DNA of 64,000 nt from Taylorella asinigenitalis ATCC 700933 (GCF_000687755.1 NZ_JHXN01000002.1:1-64000); one strand, 5' to 3'; positions 27,939 through 40,526 are shown, counted from the first letter of the stretch. Numbers and translations are program-made. The notes: generated by a model not told the origin, from the sequence alone.

Positions 27939-29228
27939 ATGAAATTTTTTAAACTTAAAACAACTTTATCAATAACTCTATTTGCTTTTACCCCAACCAT
28001 TGGGCATGCAGGTCTATTCACAACTGTGCATGAAATAGATAAACCTCGAATAACATTTTATTACGATTGCACTGATTCAGATATTAGTGCAAAAAACCAG
28101 AAGCCTAATTTTTCATCTTGCAAATTGGCAAATTTTTATGAGGAAAGAGAAGGTGCAACTTCTGATGCACCCACAAAAACAATAATTGCATTAGGTAAAG
28201 TTAGGTCTACAGCAGCTGAATCTGGAGCTATATCTGGAGGTGAAATCTCAGCAACCACTAGTGAATTGAGTGTCACAGTGTCTGAACATGAGGATAAATT
28301 AGCTGATCTCATAAAAGATTTAGAAAAAACAAATGATACAGTAACTAAAGTTAATACTAAATTGGATACGGCTAGTGATTCGCTAAAAGAGTCTAAAACA
28401 GAATTATCAAAAATAAGCACAAAAGTGGGAAAAAATGAAGATGGAATTAAAAAGCTAAACTTCGAAATCGATAAAAGTAACGATAAGATAGCAGACTTAA
28501 AAACCAATCTTACTAAAAACACTTCAGCCGTAGAAAAAATGGGTGCTAAAGTCGAAAAAGCAGTGAGTGACGTTAAAGACTTGGGTATTAAAGTTAAAAC
28601 TAATGCTGATGCGATAAAGGCGACGGATACAAAAGTAGCGAAAAATCTCGAGGGCATTGCCACAAATAAGGAAGCTATAGCAAAAAATACAAGTTCCATC
28701 AAAGCGACAAACGATAAAATAGGAAACCTTATTGAAAGCTTGAAGGCACCTACGTTTGAAGGAAAAGTTACGGCAAACGGCGGAATAGCTGTAAGCAAAG
28801 AATTTAAGGTTTCAAGTGCTACTGAAGTCAGTATGGGCGGAAATAGAGTCCAAAACGTTGCCGACGCAGTGGATAATACTGATGCCGTAAATCTAGGTCA
28901 ATTAAAAGCTGAATCTTCTCGGATATTTTCTAATTTAGATAAGAAATTTTCTGCATCAACGAAAAAATTGAGCGAAGACTTAGAGGCTTTGAAAAAGGAA
29001 TCAAGAGCTGGGTCGGCTTCAGCGATGGCCACAGCATCATTGCCACAGGCATGGACTCCCGATCAAATCGGTGTGGGTTTAGGTGTAGCAACATATCGAG
29101 GAGCATTTGGCTACTCTTTAGGAGTATCAGCTATGTCAGGCGATGAGGCATGGGTAGGAAAGGCATCTGTTTCAGGCGATTCTAAGGGAGGATTTGGAGG
29201 AAGTTTGGGGATGATGTTTAGCTTCTAA
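27939..29228 (+). CDS. Trimeric autotransporter adhesin (YadA family), short form
   Basis: 429 residues. The signal peptide (about 1-24, ending GHA) leads to a short unique N-terminal region with two Cys, then a long heptad coiled-coil stalk (about 85-265, with repeats such as 'TKVNTKLDTAS' and 'KVAKNLEGIATNKEAIAKN'). Next come a stalk-to-anchor segment with DNTDAVNLGQL and a C-terminal YadA anchor of about 70 residues (IGVGLGVATYRGAFGYSLG, ending FSF). No collagen-like or YadA-head repeats are visible, so this is a minimal adhesin. An AAGGAG site precedes the ATG. It carries two TGGCAATG words. Confidence 0.88.
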   Translation: MKFFKLKTTLSITLFAFTPTIGHAGLFTTVHEIDKPRITFYYDCTDSDISAKNQKPNFSSCKLANFYEEREGATSDAPTKTIIALGKVRSTAAESGAISGGEISATTSELSVTVSEHEDKLADLIKDLEKTNDTVTKVNTKLDTASDSLKESKTELSKISTKVGKNEDGIKKLNFEIDKSNDKIADLKTNLTKNTSAVEKMGAKVEKAVSDVKDLGIKVKTNADAIKATDTKVAKNLEGIATNKEAIAKNTSSIKATNDKIGNLIESLKAPTFEGKVTANGGIAVSKEFKVSSATEVSMGGNRVQNVADAVDNTDAVNLGQLKAESSRIFSNLDKKFSASTKKLSEDLEALKKESRAGSASAMATASLPQAWTPDQIGVGLGVATYRGAFGYSLGVSAMSGDEAWVGKASVSGDSKGGFGGSLGMMFSF

Positions 29229-29253
29229 TGTGAGCTTAAGTTATACATAAGAT

Positions 29254-29284
29254 AAAAGCTAGTATGCGATTGATACTAGCTTTT
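29254..29284 (+). terminator. Terminator after the adhesin gene
   Basis: A 12-bp perfect stem, AAAAGCTAGTAT (29254-29265) with ATACTAGCTTTT (29273-29284), and a 7-base loop. The U-tract is formed by the end of the stem itself. The A-rich left arm means it may also stop transcription leaving the tRNA genes on the other strand. Confidence 0.75.
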
Positions 29285-29295
29285 ATATGAATAAA

Positions 29296-29372
29296 TGGCG
29301 GAGCGGACGGGGCTCGAACCCGCGACCCCCGGCGTGACAGGCCGGTATTCTAACCAACTGAACTACCGCTCC
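29296..29372 (-). tRNA. tRNA-Asp (GTC)
   Basis: 77 nt including an encoded CCA. Acceptor stem GGAGCGG with CCGCTCC, D-arm AGTTCAGTTGGTTAGAA, anticodon GTC in CCTGTCACG, T-loop GGGTTCGAGCCC. It lies six bases after tRNA-Glu and is probably cut from the same transcript. Confidence 0.97.
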
Positions 29373-29378
29373 AGGTAG

Positions 29379-29454
29379 TGGCGTCCCCTAGGGGATTCGA
29401 ACCCCTGTACCCACCGTGAAAGGGTGGTGTCCTAGGCCTCTAGACGAAGGGGAC
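29379..29454 (-). tRNA. tRNA-Glu (TTC)
   Basis: 76 nt including an encoded CCA. Acceptor stem GTCCCCT with AGGGGAC, anticodon TTC in CCTTTCACG, T-loop GGGTTCGAATCCC. It is the first of the tRNA-Glu/tRNA-Asp pair, downstream of lnt. Confidence 0.97.
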
Positions 29455-29515
29455 CAAGAACTAAAGAAAGCTATATTAGCATTAATTCAAATATCTTGTA
29501 AAGAATTTGACTCAA

Positions 29516-31111
29516 TTAAACTTGTTTTGTAGTTTTTCTGTAAAAGAAGCCTAAGCACAATAATCCAATAACAACTATAAGAATTCCCCAGTCACCAATG
29601 CGTGAGTAAAAGGTGAATCCTGTTCGACCTTGTACTAAAACATCTAGAACACCTGTTGTTTCGTATGGAAGAGAAGCTAGAACTTTACCATTATGGTCGA
29701 TATGTGCAGTAGCTCCTGTATTAGTCGCTCTTACGATAGGTCTAGCTGTTTCTCTAGCTCTAACTTTAGACATTTCAAGATGCTGGCCTAGGGCGGAACT
29801 ATTTCCAAACCACATTAGATTACTTGCGTTATAGAGAATTGTGGCGCCTGGATTTCCGTTTTTATCAAAAAGTGAGGCTAATAACTCCTGGCCGAAAATA
29901 TCTTCGTAGCAGATATTAGCGGCAATAGACTGACCATTAATCACAAAATTATTCTGACGGTAAGAACCTGGACTGAAATCAATAAACGGTAGTCCAATCA
30001 TATTCACAAACCAACGAACATAGCTTGGAACAACCTCACCAAATGGCACTAAATGTTTTTTATCATATCTTGCTAAATTAGCAGGGTTATTTGTTTCGTA
30101 TAAAGATAGTAGTTCGGTGTCTTTATTTACTAGCAACAAACTATTATGCAATTTAAATGGATAGGTAGAATCAGAATTTGCATTAGGGTTTTCTACTTCG
30201 TAATTTAATCCAACAATATATTGGGCTTCAGTTTGGTTGGCTATAGAAAGCAGCTTTATCCAAAATGCTGGAGGCAGATTTTTATGAGCAGTGGGGATTA
30301 TGCTTTCTGAAAATAACACAATCTCAGGAGGTTGGTTTTGAGAGCCAGCAGGCAACATAGCTAACTCTAGATTATGATTAATAATAGTCTCAAGATTTAG
30401 TGGATTGTATTTAATATCTTGGACAATATTACTTTGCACAAGTCTTACAGAAACTAAGTTGCCGTATGGTTTAGACCATTGGATTGTATTGAGAATAATG
30501 CAAGACAAAAGAATCGAAATGATACCAAATTGAGCAAATCGCACCTCTTTTTTAATCTCTTTGCGTAAGACCCACTGAGCGGTAAAAGCAGAAAGTAGGG
30601 AGGCTATAAAGCTCATTCCATATGAGCCAAAAATAGGGGCCCATGCTCCTATCGGGCTTTGTGCATGAGCATAAGCTAAATTAAGCCACGGAAAACCAGT
30701 GAGCAAATATCCTCTTATTAATTCTGCTACGGTCCAGGATGAAGCGAAAATTATTGGAGCTAAAAATCCTGTGAAATTACGGTATCCAATTTTGCGATAT
30801 ATGAATACTGCAAGAACTGGAAATAAGGAGAGGAATGCTGCAAATAAAATAACTATTGCCCAGGCCACCGCAGGATAAATATATCCAAAACCGTGGACAC
30901 TGTTATATATCCAATAAAGTCCGAAGGAAAAGTAGGCAAGCGAAAAAGCAAATGTTTTAAGATAATTTCTTTTCGGGCCATGAAAAATAAGTATTACAGC
31001 TAGGGTGAAAGTTATTAGCTGAATCGGCCCTTGTGCAAATTCAGGTAGTAGACCAGCAGAAAAGCTCTGTGCATGCAGAGCTCCCAAAAAAAATAGAATA
31101 ATTAATTTCAT
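29516..31111 (-). CDS. lnt: Apolipoprotein N-acyltransferase
   Basis: Adds the third acyl chain to lipoproteins such as MltD (16105-17559). 531 residues: several membrane segments (about 1-210), then a nitrilase-like periplasmic domain with the triad E269 (FSESIIPT), K352 (KKHLVPFGE) and C401 (ANICYEDIF), and a final membrane segment (about 505-522). The start overlaps the corC stop by one base (TAATG). It ends the miaB-ybeZ-ybeY-corC-lnt group. Confidence 0.95.
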   Translation of the reverse strand: MKLIILFFLGALHAQSFSAGLLPEFAQGPIQLITFTLAVILIFHGPKRNYLKTFAFSLAYFSFGLYWIYNSVHGFGYIYPAVAWAIVILFAAFLSLFPVLAVFIYRKIGYRNFTGFLAPIIFASSWTVAELIRGYLLTGFPWLNLAYAHAQSPIGAWAPIFGSYGMSFIASLLSAFTAQWVLRKEIKKEVRFAQFGIISILLSCIILNTIQWSKPYGNLVSVRLVQSNIVQDIKYNPLNLETIINHNLELAMLPAGSQNQPPEIVLFSESIIPTAHKNLPPAFWIKLLSIANQTEAQYIVGLNYEVENPNANSDSTYPFKLHNSLLLVNKDTELLSLYETNNPANLARYDKKHLVPFGEVVPSYVRWFVNMIGLPFIDFSPGSYRQNNFVINGQSIAANICYEDIFGQELLASLFDKNGNPGATILYNASNLMWFGNSSALGQHLEMSKVRARETARPIVRATNTGATAHIDHNGKVLASLPYETTGVLDVLVQGRTGFTFYSRIGDWGILIVVIGLLCLGFFYRKTTKQV

Positions 31112-32013
31112 TAGTTAGCTAATAATTCATTTTCTGAGTCATGAACAATTGGAACTCGACGTACATGAATCCACAAAGCTTGCTTCTCATCAGCTTTAAG
31201 AACTTTAAATTTCAAATCTTTATATTGATAAGTGTCATTTCTCTTTGGAATTTCATCAAGTTCAGAAGCGAGCAAACCACCTAAAGTTTCATAATTATCT
31301 TCAGGTAAATCGCAGCCCAAAACATCATTCAAATGACGAATTTCGCTTATGCCCTTCACGCGCCAGCTATGCTCCGTCTCTGAAAATATAGTTTGTTCAG
31401 CTTCCTCATCGTATTCGTCTTCGATATCGCCGACAATTTGTTCAAGCACATCTTCCATAGTTACAAGGCCAGTGATTGTACCGTATTCATCAACTACGAT
31501 GGCAATGTGATTCCTTGTCGATTTAAATTCTTGAAGAAGCTTACTAAGAAGTATGGTTTCAGGAACAAATAGTGCAGGTCTAACAAGTCCTCGAATTACT
31601 TGATTTTTGGTATTGAAATAACGAAGAACATCTTTTGCTAGAAGTATGCCGATAATATTATCCCGCTCCCCATCAAAGACAGGAAATCTCGAGTGCGAAG
31701 TTTCATTTATATATCGCACTATATCTGGCAATGATCTGTTTATATCAATCACGTCCATCTTCGACCTAGAAACCATAATATCGTTAGCCATTTTTTCAGA
31801 AAATGAAAAAGAGCCAAGCATCATCTTAAGGGTGTGCTCGTCGATAATAGAATGTTTATGGGCCTGATTTAGGATTTCGTGAATGTCTTCTCTATCTTCT
31901 GGTTCGTGTTGAAGACTGAATAAGCCTTTGAGTTTTTGTACTAGGCGTTTACCGAAAGAACGGTGAATTTTTTTTTGTGGTCGTCTGTGCGACGGATATG
32001 GTTCAGTTGACAT
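31111..32013 (-). CDS. corC: CBS-domain protein CorC (magnesium/cobalt efflux family)
   Basis: 300 residues: an N-terminal basic region, two CBS domains (about 70-200, with the KMDVIDIN and HIAIVVDEYG stretches) and the CorC_HlyC domain (about 210-290). It lacks the DUF21 membrane domain, so it is the soluble form found next to lnt in proteobacteria. Two TGGCAATG words fall in this gene. Confidence 0.93.
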   Translation of the reverse strand: MSTEPYPSHRRPQKKIHRSFGKRLVQKLKGLFSLQHEPEDREDIHEILNQAHKHSIIDEHTLKMMLGSFSFSEKMANDIMVSRSKMDVIDINRSLPDIVRYINETSHSRFPVFDGERDNIIGILLAKDVLRYFNTKNQVIRGLVRPALFVPETILLSKLLQEFKSTRNHIAIVVDEYGTITGLVTMEDVLEQIVGDIEDEYDEEAEQTIFSETEHSWRVKGISEIRHLNDVLGCDLPEDNYETLGGLLASELDEIPKRNDTYQYKDLKFKVLKADEKQALWIHVRRVPIVHDSENELLAN

Positions 32014-32094
32014 CTCTTTGACGTCGAGTTAAAGGAAGTTTAAGAATAACCTAAATTTAGTGACAATGGGGGAAAACTGGATATTTTTAGCAAT

Positions 32095-32547
32095 CTAATT
32101 ATATGGATGAGGGAATCCAAACGACATGACTAACTCAGATTCGAGGGTTTCCATTTGCATTGCCATCTGTTCATCTATATGGTCAAAGTCACATGCGTGT
32201 AAAACACCATGAATCACCAAATGGCATGCGTGCTGTGTTGTTGTTTTGCCTTGCTCTAAAGCTTCACGCAATAACACCTCCTTGCATATCACAATATCAG
32301 CTCTTAGAACATCTAGTGCATCGACTCCATAGTCAAAGGTAAGTATATTGGGTACGTAATCTTTAGAGCGATAGGTCTTATTTAATTCTTGAGCTTCTAA
32401 TGCATCTACAAATCTTAAATTAATTTGGGCCGATTCAAATTCAAAATATTCGTGAGCTTTTTTAAGAGCTTTTAATACCCATGAACGAATGGTTTGACGT
32501 TTTAATTCCTCAAATGGCACGACATACTGTACAGATAGATTAAGCAT
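32095..32547 (-). CDS. ybeY: Endoribonuclease YbeY
   Basis: 150-residue zinc-dependent RNase in 16S rRNA maturation and ribosome quality control. The three zinc histidines are kept as H113, H117 and H123 in HGVLHACDFDH. The residues between are unusual (the family normally has HLxGYDH, here HACDFDH). It lies two bases after ybeZ. A TGGCAATG word lies near its 3' end (32158-32165). Confidence 0.93.
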   Translation of the reverse strand: MLNLSVQYVVPFEELKRQTIRSWVLKALKKAHEYFEFESAQINLRFVDALEAQELNKTYRSKDYVPNILTFDYGVDALDVLRADIVICKEVLLREALEQGKTTTQHACHLVIHGVLHACDFDHIDEQMAMQMETLESELVMSFGFPHPYN

Positions 32548-32549
32548 GG

Positions 32550-33578
32550 CTATTTGTCAGATTTATATTTTTCGTGATATGCATATGCCTCCACGATTCT
32601 AGCAACTAAATGATGTCGCACAACATCACGGCTCGTAAAATGAGTAAAAGTAATGCCTTCCACTTTTTTAAGAACGCCCAATGCATGGGTTAGACCGCTT
32701 CTTTGACCTCGCTGCAAGTCGACTTGACTCGGATCGCCCGTAATTACTGCTTTACTTCCAAATCCAATGCGAGTCAAAAACATCTTCATCTGTTCTGGCA
32801 ATGTATTCTGAGCCTCATCCAAAATTACGAAAGCTCGATTTAATGTTCTTCCTCGCATATATGCAAGAGGTGCAATTTCTATAATTTGCTTTTCGAAAAG
32901 TTTTTGAACTTTATCAAATCCCATTAAGTCATAAAGGGCGTCATACAAAGGTCTTAAGTAAGGGTCTACCTTGCTTGCTAAATCGCCCGGAAGAAATCCT
33001 AATCTTTCACCTGCTTCAACCGCTGGTCTTGTTAGAATAATTCTCTCGACTTGATCTCTTTCCAAAGCATCGACGGCACAAGCCACTGCAAGCCATGTTT
33101 TTCCTGTACCTGCAGGCCCAACACCAAAGCTGATATCATTATGCAAAATTTTATGGATATATTCTTTTTGTCTAGGTGTTCTAGGTTTAAGGTCTTTTTT
33201 TCTAGTTCTTAGAAAATAAAGTTCATTTTCATCGGTGATAGATAGTTCTGTGGAAGTATCATCTAATTCTTCTTCATAATAATTTGAAAAATGACTATCA
33301 CTAACAGGTATGTTTGGGTTTGAGGTTATCTCTTCAACAAGACCCAATTGAACTTCTTCTAGATCTAATGGCTTATGACGTGCAAGACGGAAGAATTTTT
33401 CGACAACCTTTTTGCATTCATCAGCAAAGTCTCCAGTTACGGTTACTCGATTACCTGAGCGTGCAACTTTTGCATTAAAAGCGGCACCTATTTGCATTAA
33501 ATTCTCATCAAGAGGGCCAAGAAAATTGGCTAAATGGGTATTGTCCCCCTCAAGAGTAATATTAATGCTTTTACTCAT
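32550..33578 (-). CDS. ybeZ: PhoH-like ATPase YbeZ
   Basis: 342 residues with an N-terminal KH-like region and a P-loop ATPase domain: Walker A GPAGTGKT at 154-161, Walker B in FVILDEAQN. It is thought to act with YbeY in RNA processing. It follows miaB by three bases. The segment after EAQN reads TLPEQMKMF where E. coli has TTPEQMKMF. The Leu-Pro is written by a TGGCAATG word. Confidence 0.94.
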   Translation of the reverse strand: MSKSINITLEGDNTHLANFLGPLDENLMQIGAAFNAKVARSGNRVTVTGDFADECKKVVEKFFRLARHKPLDLEEVQLGLVEEITSNPNIPVSDSHFSNYYEEELDDTSTELSITDENELYFLRTRKKDLKPRTPRQKEYIHKILHNDISFGVGPAGTGKTWLAVACAVDALERDQVERIILTRPAVEAGERLGFLPGDLASKVDPYLRPLYDALYDLMGFDKVQKLFEKQIIEIAPLAYMRGRTLNRAFVILDEAQNTLPEQMKMFLTRIGFGSKAVITGDPSQVDLQRGQRSGLTHALGVLKKVEGITFTHFTSRDVVRHHLVARIVEAYAYHEKYKSDK

Positions 33579-33581
33579 AAT

Positions 33582-34991
33582 TTAAACAAGCTCCCCTCTA
33601 AGAGAATTGGTGTATATATCAGTAATTTTAACTGTGACCATTTGGCCAACTAGTGAATCGGGACCTTTGAAGTTAACAATTCTATTATTTTCAGTACGTC
33701 CCATTAATTCTTCTGAGTCTCTTTTTGAGAATCCTTCAACCAATACTTTTTGATTAGTACCAAGCATTTTTTCGCTAAATGCTCTAGCTTGTTTATTTAC
33801 AAGGGCTTGTAGTCTTTGAAGTCTCTCTAACATAACTTCATAAGGGGTATCATCAGGTAAATCTGCTGCGGGTGTGCCCGGTCTTCGTGAGTAAATAAAT
33901 GAGAATGAAGTATCTATATTTAAATCTTTAATCAATTTGAGAGTAGCTTCAAAATCTTTTTCGGTTTCTCCAGGGAATCCAACAATAAAATCAGATGATA
34001 GAGTTAAATCAGGTCTGACTTTATAGAGATTTCTAACAACTGATTTATATTCAAGAGAAGTATATCCACGTTTCATGGCAGCCAAAACTCTATCACTACC
34101 AGCTTGAACTGGTAAATGAAGAAATGGAACAAGTTTTGGAAGTTTCCCGTGTGCTTCAATTAAGCGTTTAGTCATCTCTTTGGGATGAGATGTAATATAA
34201 CGAATTCTTTCAACACCTGGAATTTCATGGATAAGTTCTAAAAGCATCGCAAAATCAGCGATTTCTCCTTGCTCTCCGACAGTTCCGCGATAAGCATTAA
34301 CGTTTTGACCAAGAAGATTGATTTCTTTTACGCCTTGATCGGCTAAATCCGCTACTTCTACTAAAACATCCTCAAGTGGTCTTGAGATTTCTTCACCCCG
34401 AGTATATGGAACAACACAGTATGAACAATATTTACTGCAGCCCTCCATAATAGATACATAAGCAGTCGGACCATTTACACGGGCAGGGGGTAAATGATCA
34501 AATTTTTCTATTTCTGGAAATGACACGTCAACTTGTGCACGTCCAGTAGACTCTTTTTGCTCTATAAGTTCAGGTAATCTGTGTAGAGTTTGAGGTCCGA
34601 AAACTATATCCACATACGGGGCTCTTTGGAGAATAGTGGCACCTTCTTGGCTAGCAACACATCCTCCAACACCAATAAGTAAATCGGGTTTTTTCTTTTT
34701 AAGTAGATTTATGCGACCCAAATCAGAAAAAACCTTCTCCTGTGCCTTCTCTCTAATAGAACATGTATTAAGCAAGATAACATCAGCTTCTTCAGGATTG
34801 TCGGTTAGTTCCAGACCTTTTTCTGCATTTAAAACGTCGGCCATCTTTTCTGAATCGTACTCATTCATCTGGCAGCCGAAAGTCTTAATGTATAGTTTTT
34901 TAGCGTGTGCAGGAAAATGAATCGGCTTTTCTTCAATAAATTGATTAGCCGATTCTGCTTTAGTTGACCGTTTTAAATTAACTTCTTGCAT
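33582..34991 (-). CDS. miaB: tRNA-2-methylthio-N6-isopentenyladenosine synthase MiaB
   Basis: Radical-SAM methylthiotransferase for A37 of tRNAs. 469 residues, with an N-terminal extension of about 30. The auxiliary Fe-S cluster cysteines are C40, C77 and C111, the radical SAM cluster is C185-x3-C189-x2-C192, and a TRAM domain lies at the C-terminus (about 400-465). It leads the miaB-ybeZ-ybeY-corC-lnt group and follows secF by three bases, so both groups may be one transcript. Confidence 0.96.
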   Translation of the reverse strand: MQEVNLKRSTKAESANQFIEEKPIHFPAHAKKLYIKTFGCQMNEYDSEKMADVLNAEKGLELTDNPEEADVILLNTCSIREKAQEKVFSDLGRINLLKKKKPDLLIGVGGCVASQEGATILQRAPYVDIVFGPQTLHRLPELIEQKESTGRAQVDVSFPEIEKFDHLPPARVNGPTAYVSIMEGCSKYCSYCVVPYTRGEEISRPLEDVLVEVADLADQGVKEINLLGQNVNAYRGTVGEQGEIADFAMLLELIHEIPGVERIRYITSHPKEMTKRLIEAHGKLPKLVPFLHLPVQAGSDRVLAAMKRGYTSLEYKSVVRNLYKVRPDLTLSSDFIVGFPGETEKDFEATLKLIKDLNIDTSFSFIYSRRPGTPAADLPDDTPYEVMLERLQRLQALVNKQARAFSEKMLGTNQKVLVEGFSKRDSEELMGRTENNRIVNFKGPDSLVGQMVTVKITDIYTNSLRGELV

Positions 34992-34994
34992 CAG

Positions 34995-35927
34995 TTAGGG
35001 TACTAATTGTTCGTCAGTTTGTTTCTTAACAGGTTTAACCATGTCTTCTCTTTTGATACCTAGCCACATAGCGACAGCTGCTGCTACGAAAATAGAAGAA
35101 TAAATACCAAACCAAATACCTATGGTTAAGGCCAGTGAAAAGTAGTGTAGGGACGGACCACCCAAGAAGTACATAGAAAGTACCATAATCTGAGTAGATC
35201 CGTGAGTAATTATAGTTCTTGAAATGGTTTGAGTAATAGAACTATTGATAATCTCAACTACTGAAGCTTTTCTTTGCTTGCGGAAATTCTCACGAATCCT
35301 ATCCATAACAACTACAGATTCGTTCACTGAGTAACCCAACACTGCGAGAATTGCAGCTAAAACAGTAAGAGAAAACTCCCACTGAAAGAATGCAAAAAAC
35401 CCAAGGATTATTATGACATCATGAACATTTGCCACAACACCAGAAATAGAGAATTTCCATTCGAATCGAAATGCCAAATATACGCATATACCAACAATTA
35501 CAAAGAAAAATGCTAGTAACCCATTTGTATAAAGTTCATTACCGATTTGAGGACCTACAAACTCTACCCGAGTCAAAGAAACACTAGGATCTTGAGATTT
35601 AAGAGCAGATAATATTTCCTGACTTTGTTGAGCGGTATTTTTTCCTTCAACAATAGGTAAGCGAATTAATACATCTTCAGCAGAACCAAAGTTCTGAACT
35701 TGAAAGTCGGAATAAAATCCTCCGATTGATTTACGAATACCTTCCAGATCGGCAGGCTTATCGTATTTCGCTTCAACGAGAGTACCACCCGTAAATTCAA
35801 TAGAAAGGTTAAAGCCCTTAGTAGCAATAAAGAAAACTGCCAGCAAAAATAAAACCAGACTGATTATATTTAGAATCAGTGCATGCTTCATAAAAGGGAT
35901 GGTTTTATGTATTTTGAAAAATTCCAT
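34995..35927 (-). CDS. secF: Protein translocase subunit SecF
   Basis: 310 residues with six membrane segments. The first periplasmic domain has EFTGGTLVEA and the membrane domain the SVNESVVVMDRIREN stretch. With SecD and YajC it uses the proton gradient to aid late steps of Sec export. It lies nine bases after secD. Confidence 0.96.
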   Translation of the reverse strand: MEFFKIHKTIPFMKHALILNIISLVLFLLAVFFIATKGFNLSIEFTGGTLVEAKYDKPADLEGIRKSIGGFYSDFQVQNFGSAEDVLIRLPIVEGKNTAQQSQEILSALKSQDPSVSLTRVEFVGPQIGNELYTNGLLAFFFVIVGICVYLAFRFEWKFSISGVVANVHDVIIILGFFAFFQWEFSLTVLAAILAVLGYSVNESVVVMDRIRENFRKQRKASVVEIINSSITQTISRTIITHGSTQIMVLSMYFLGGPSLHYFSLALTIGIWFGIYSSIFVAAAVAMWLGIKREDMVKPVKKQTDEQLVP

Positions 35928-35936
35928 ATTTGTCCC

Positions 35937-37829
35937 CTATGCCTTTAATTCTTTATTATTTTTAGGTTTCCATACAGTACCGATGGAAATGCTTTTGAGT
36001 TTTTTCTTGCGTCCATACCAAAGATTAACAAGTGCTCTAACTCCTACAACAGCAGAGAACATGGAAGTCAAAATACCTAATACGTGCACAACTGCAAATC
36101 CACGAATTGGGCCTGGGCCGCTAAATGCTAATAATGCTAGACCCACGATTAGAGACGTAATGTTAGAGTCAAATATCGTACCCCATGCTTTTTCAAAACC
36201 TATATTTATAGCCTGTTGAGGGTTTGCTCCTTCACGAAGTTCCTCACGAATCCTCTCATTAATTAGCACGTTGGCGTCAATAGCCATACCTAAGGTGAGG
36301 GCAATCGCTGCAATACCTGGCAATGTCAATGTCGCTTGTATCAATGAAAGTACTGCAATCAGTAAAAGTACGTTAAACGCTAGCCCTATCGTAGAAAACA
36401 CACCGATTAAACGATAATACATAATCATAAAAACAGCGATAATCAAAAATCCAACCCAAGTTGAGCGGAAGCCTTTTCTAATATTTTCTTCACCTAAACT
36501 AGGGCCGATAGTCCTCTCTTCAATAATGCTCATGGGAGCTGCCAAAGAACCAGCTCTAAGTAGTAATGCAATATCAGCTGCTTCGGTCGGAGTCATATTC
36601 CCTGAAATCTGAACTTGACCATTAGGTATTTCGTCTCGAATAACAGGGGCGGTTACAACTTGACCCTTGCCTTTTTCGAATAATACAATGGCCATTCTTT
36701 TATTGATATTGTCTCGAGTTACATCTCTAAAAATACGAGAGCCCTTGCTATCTAAAGTAAGATTTACTGTTGGGATTTGTTTTTGAGGATCTCTACCCGA
36801 TTGAGCATCTTCTAAGTTTTCTCCAGTAAGAATAACTTGACGACGCAGTAGAATATCCCTCCCGTCGCTGTCTTTGAATCTCTCTAAACCAAATGGCACT
36901 ACTCCAGATGAGAGAGAGGCTAGCGCGTTAGGGCTATCATCTACTAAACGCAACTCCAAAGTTGCGGTCCTACCTAATATATCTTTTGCCTTTGCGATAT
37001 CCTGCACACCAGGAAGTTGTACAACAATACGATCATTTCCTTGTTGTTGAATAATAGGCTCTGCTACGCCAAGCTCATTAATCCTATTATGTAGGGTAAC
37101 GATATTTTGTTTTAAAGCCGTATCCTGTACTCTATCGATTTCAGTTGGGGATATTGAATTAACTAAAACAAATCTACCGCCTGTTTCTGATAGTTCAGAA
37201 GTTAACTCAGGTAGTCTTTTTCGAATAATACTTTGAGCCTTTGCGGCCTGTTCTTCAGAAGAAAATACCGCTTTAATCTCAGTTCCCTCTAATTGGATAG
37301 ATTCAAATGAAACCTTGCCGTCTCTAAGAAAGGTGCGCAATTCCGTAGTCAATGAGTTGTATCTAGAATTCAATGCACCCTTCATGTCCACTTGTAGTAG
37401 GAAATGCACACCGCCACGCAAATCTAGACCTAATGCCATAGGATTAGCCCCTAATGAAGTGAGCCAAGTTGGAGTCGCTGACAATAAATTAAGGGCTACA
37501 ACATAGTTAGGGTCTTCTGGGTTCGGATTTAAAGCCTTCTCTAAAACGCCCCTAGCTTGAATCTGCTCATTTGGACTGTTAAATCTTATCCTAATAGTAT
37601 TGTTGTTAGGGCCATTAGCTTGAATAACAGAATTCTCAAACGGAATATTCGCTTGCTTTAGAGTTTGCTCAGCGAAGTTAAGTAAGTTTTGGTCAACTTT
37701 CTTAGTTACATTAGTACTTGAAATTTGTACAGCTACTGTTTGTCCAAATATATTTGGCAATGTATACGTGAGGCCAAACAATAATGCAAATAGGACAATT
37801 AAATATTTCCAAAGAGGGTAACGATTCAT
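35937..37829 (-). CDS. secD: Protein translocase subunit SecD
   Basis: 630 residues. Membrane segment at 7-27, a large periplasmic P1 region with ALGLDLRGGVHFLLQVD at about 128-145, and the C-terminal five-segment membrane domain with GMAIDANVLINERIREEL at about 525-545. Two TGGCAATG words lie in it, at the LPN and LPGIA codons. It is two bases from yajC. Confidence 0.96.
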   Translation of the reverse strand: MNRYPLWKYLIVLFALLFGLTYTLPNIFGQTVAVQISSTNVTKKVDQNLLNFAEQTLKQANIPFENSVIQANGPNNNTIRIRFNSPNEQIQARGVLEKALNPNPEDPNYVVALNLLSATPTWLTSLGANPMALGLDLRGGVHFLLQVDMKGALNSRYNSLTTELRTFLRDGKVSFESIQLEGTEIKAVFSSEEQAAKAQSIIRKRLPELTSELSETGGRFVLVNSISPTEIDRVQDTALKQNIVTLHNRINELGVAEPIIQQQGNDRIVVQLPGVQDIAKAKDILGRTATLELRLVDDSPNALASLSSGVVPFGLERFKDSDGRDILLRRQVILTGENLEDAQSGRDPQKQIPTVNLTLDSKGSRIFRDVTRDNINKRMAIVLFEKGKGQVVTAPVIRDEIPNGQVQISGNMTPTEAADIALLLRAGSLAAPMSIIEERTIGPSLGEENIRKGFRSTWVGFLIIAVFMIMYYRLIGVFSTIGLAFNVLLLIAVLSLIQATLTLPGIAAIALTLGMAIDANVLINERIREELREGANPQQAINIGFEKAWGTIFDSNITSLIVGLALLAFSGPGPIRGFAVVHVLGILTSMFSAVVGVRALVNLWYGRKKKLKSISIGTVWKPKNNKELKA

Positions 37830-37831
37830 TC

Positions 37832-38182
37832 TTATAGATCTTTGATAGTGCCTTTAGGTAAAACTGCAGCTACAGCTACACGTTGAAGAAGAATTTCTGC
37901 AGGTTGCTCACCTTTGCTTATATCTAAAGTGATATAGTTGTCGGTAATGTGGGTTACTTTTCCTAAAATACCACCAGTAGTAATTACTTCATGTCCTACA
38001 GCTAGAGACTCAACCATTTTGCGGTGTTCTTTTTGACGTTTCATTTGAGGTCTAACAAGTAAAAACCACAACACACCAAACATCAAAATCATTGGAAGTA
38101 GGCCTGTAATAGTGCCTGCCAGTGATTGGTTTGCAGGTGCTGCCGCTTGATTAAAAGTAGCAATCAGTAAGTCGTTAAACAT
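37832..38182 (-). CDS. yajC: Preprotein translocase subunit YajC
   Basis: 116 residues: one membrane segment (about 25-45, ending in FLLVRPQMKRQKEHRKM) and a small cytoplasmic domain with the EVITTGGILGKV pattern. It sits between tgt and secD in the conserved queA-tgt-yajC-secD-secF order. Confidence 0.95.
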   Translation of the reverse strand: MFNDLLIATFNQAAAPANQSLAGTITGLLPMILMFGVLWFLLVRPQMKRQKEHRKMVESLAVGHEVITTGGILGKVTHITDNYITLDISKGEQPAEILLQRVAVAAVLPKGTIKDL

Positions 38183-38236
38183 TAAATTCTCCGTTATTTT
38201 TTATATCGTTAACCGTATATTGTAGCCTTTTTGTAA

Positions 38237-40440
<2,204 letters not shown>

Positions 40441-40526
40441 ATCTAACCCTAATGAATCCTAAATTATAAATTAGATGAATGGATTGCTCGTGATAAAATA
40501 ACGCAAATTTTCTAGAGGAATTTTAC

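Noticed and set aside
28136-28798. Long minus-strand frame opposite the adhesin stalk
   Set aside because: It mirrors the Lys/Asp-rich heptads as hydrophobic antisense sequence, with no start context. The sense frame has a signal peptide and a YadA anchor.
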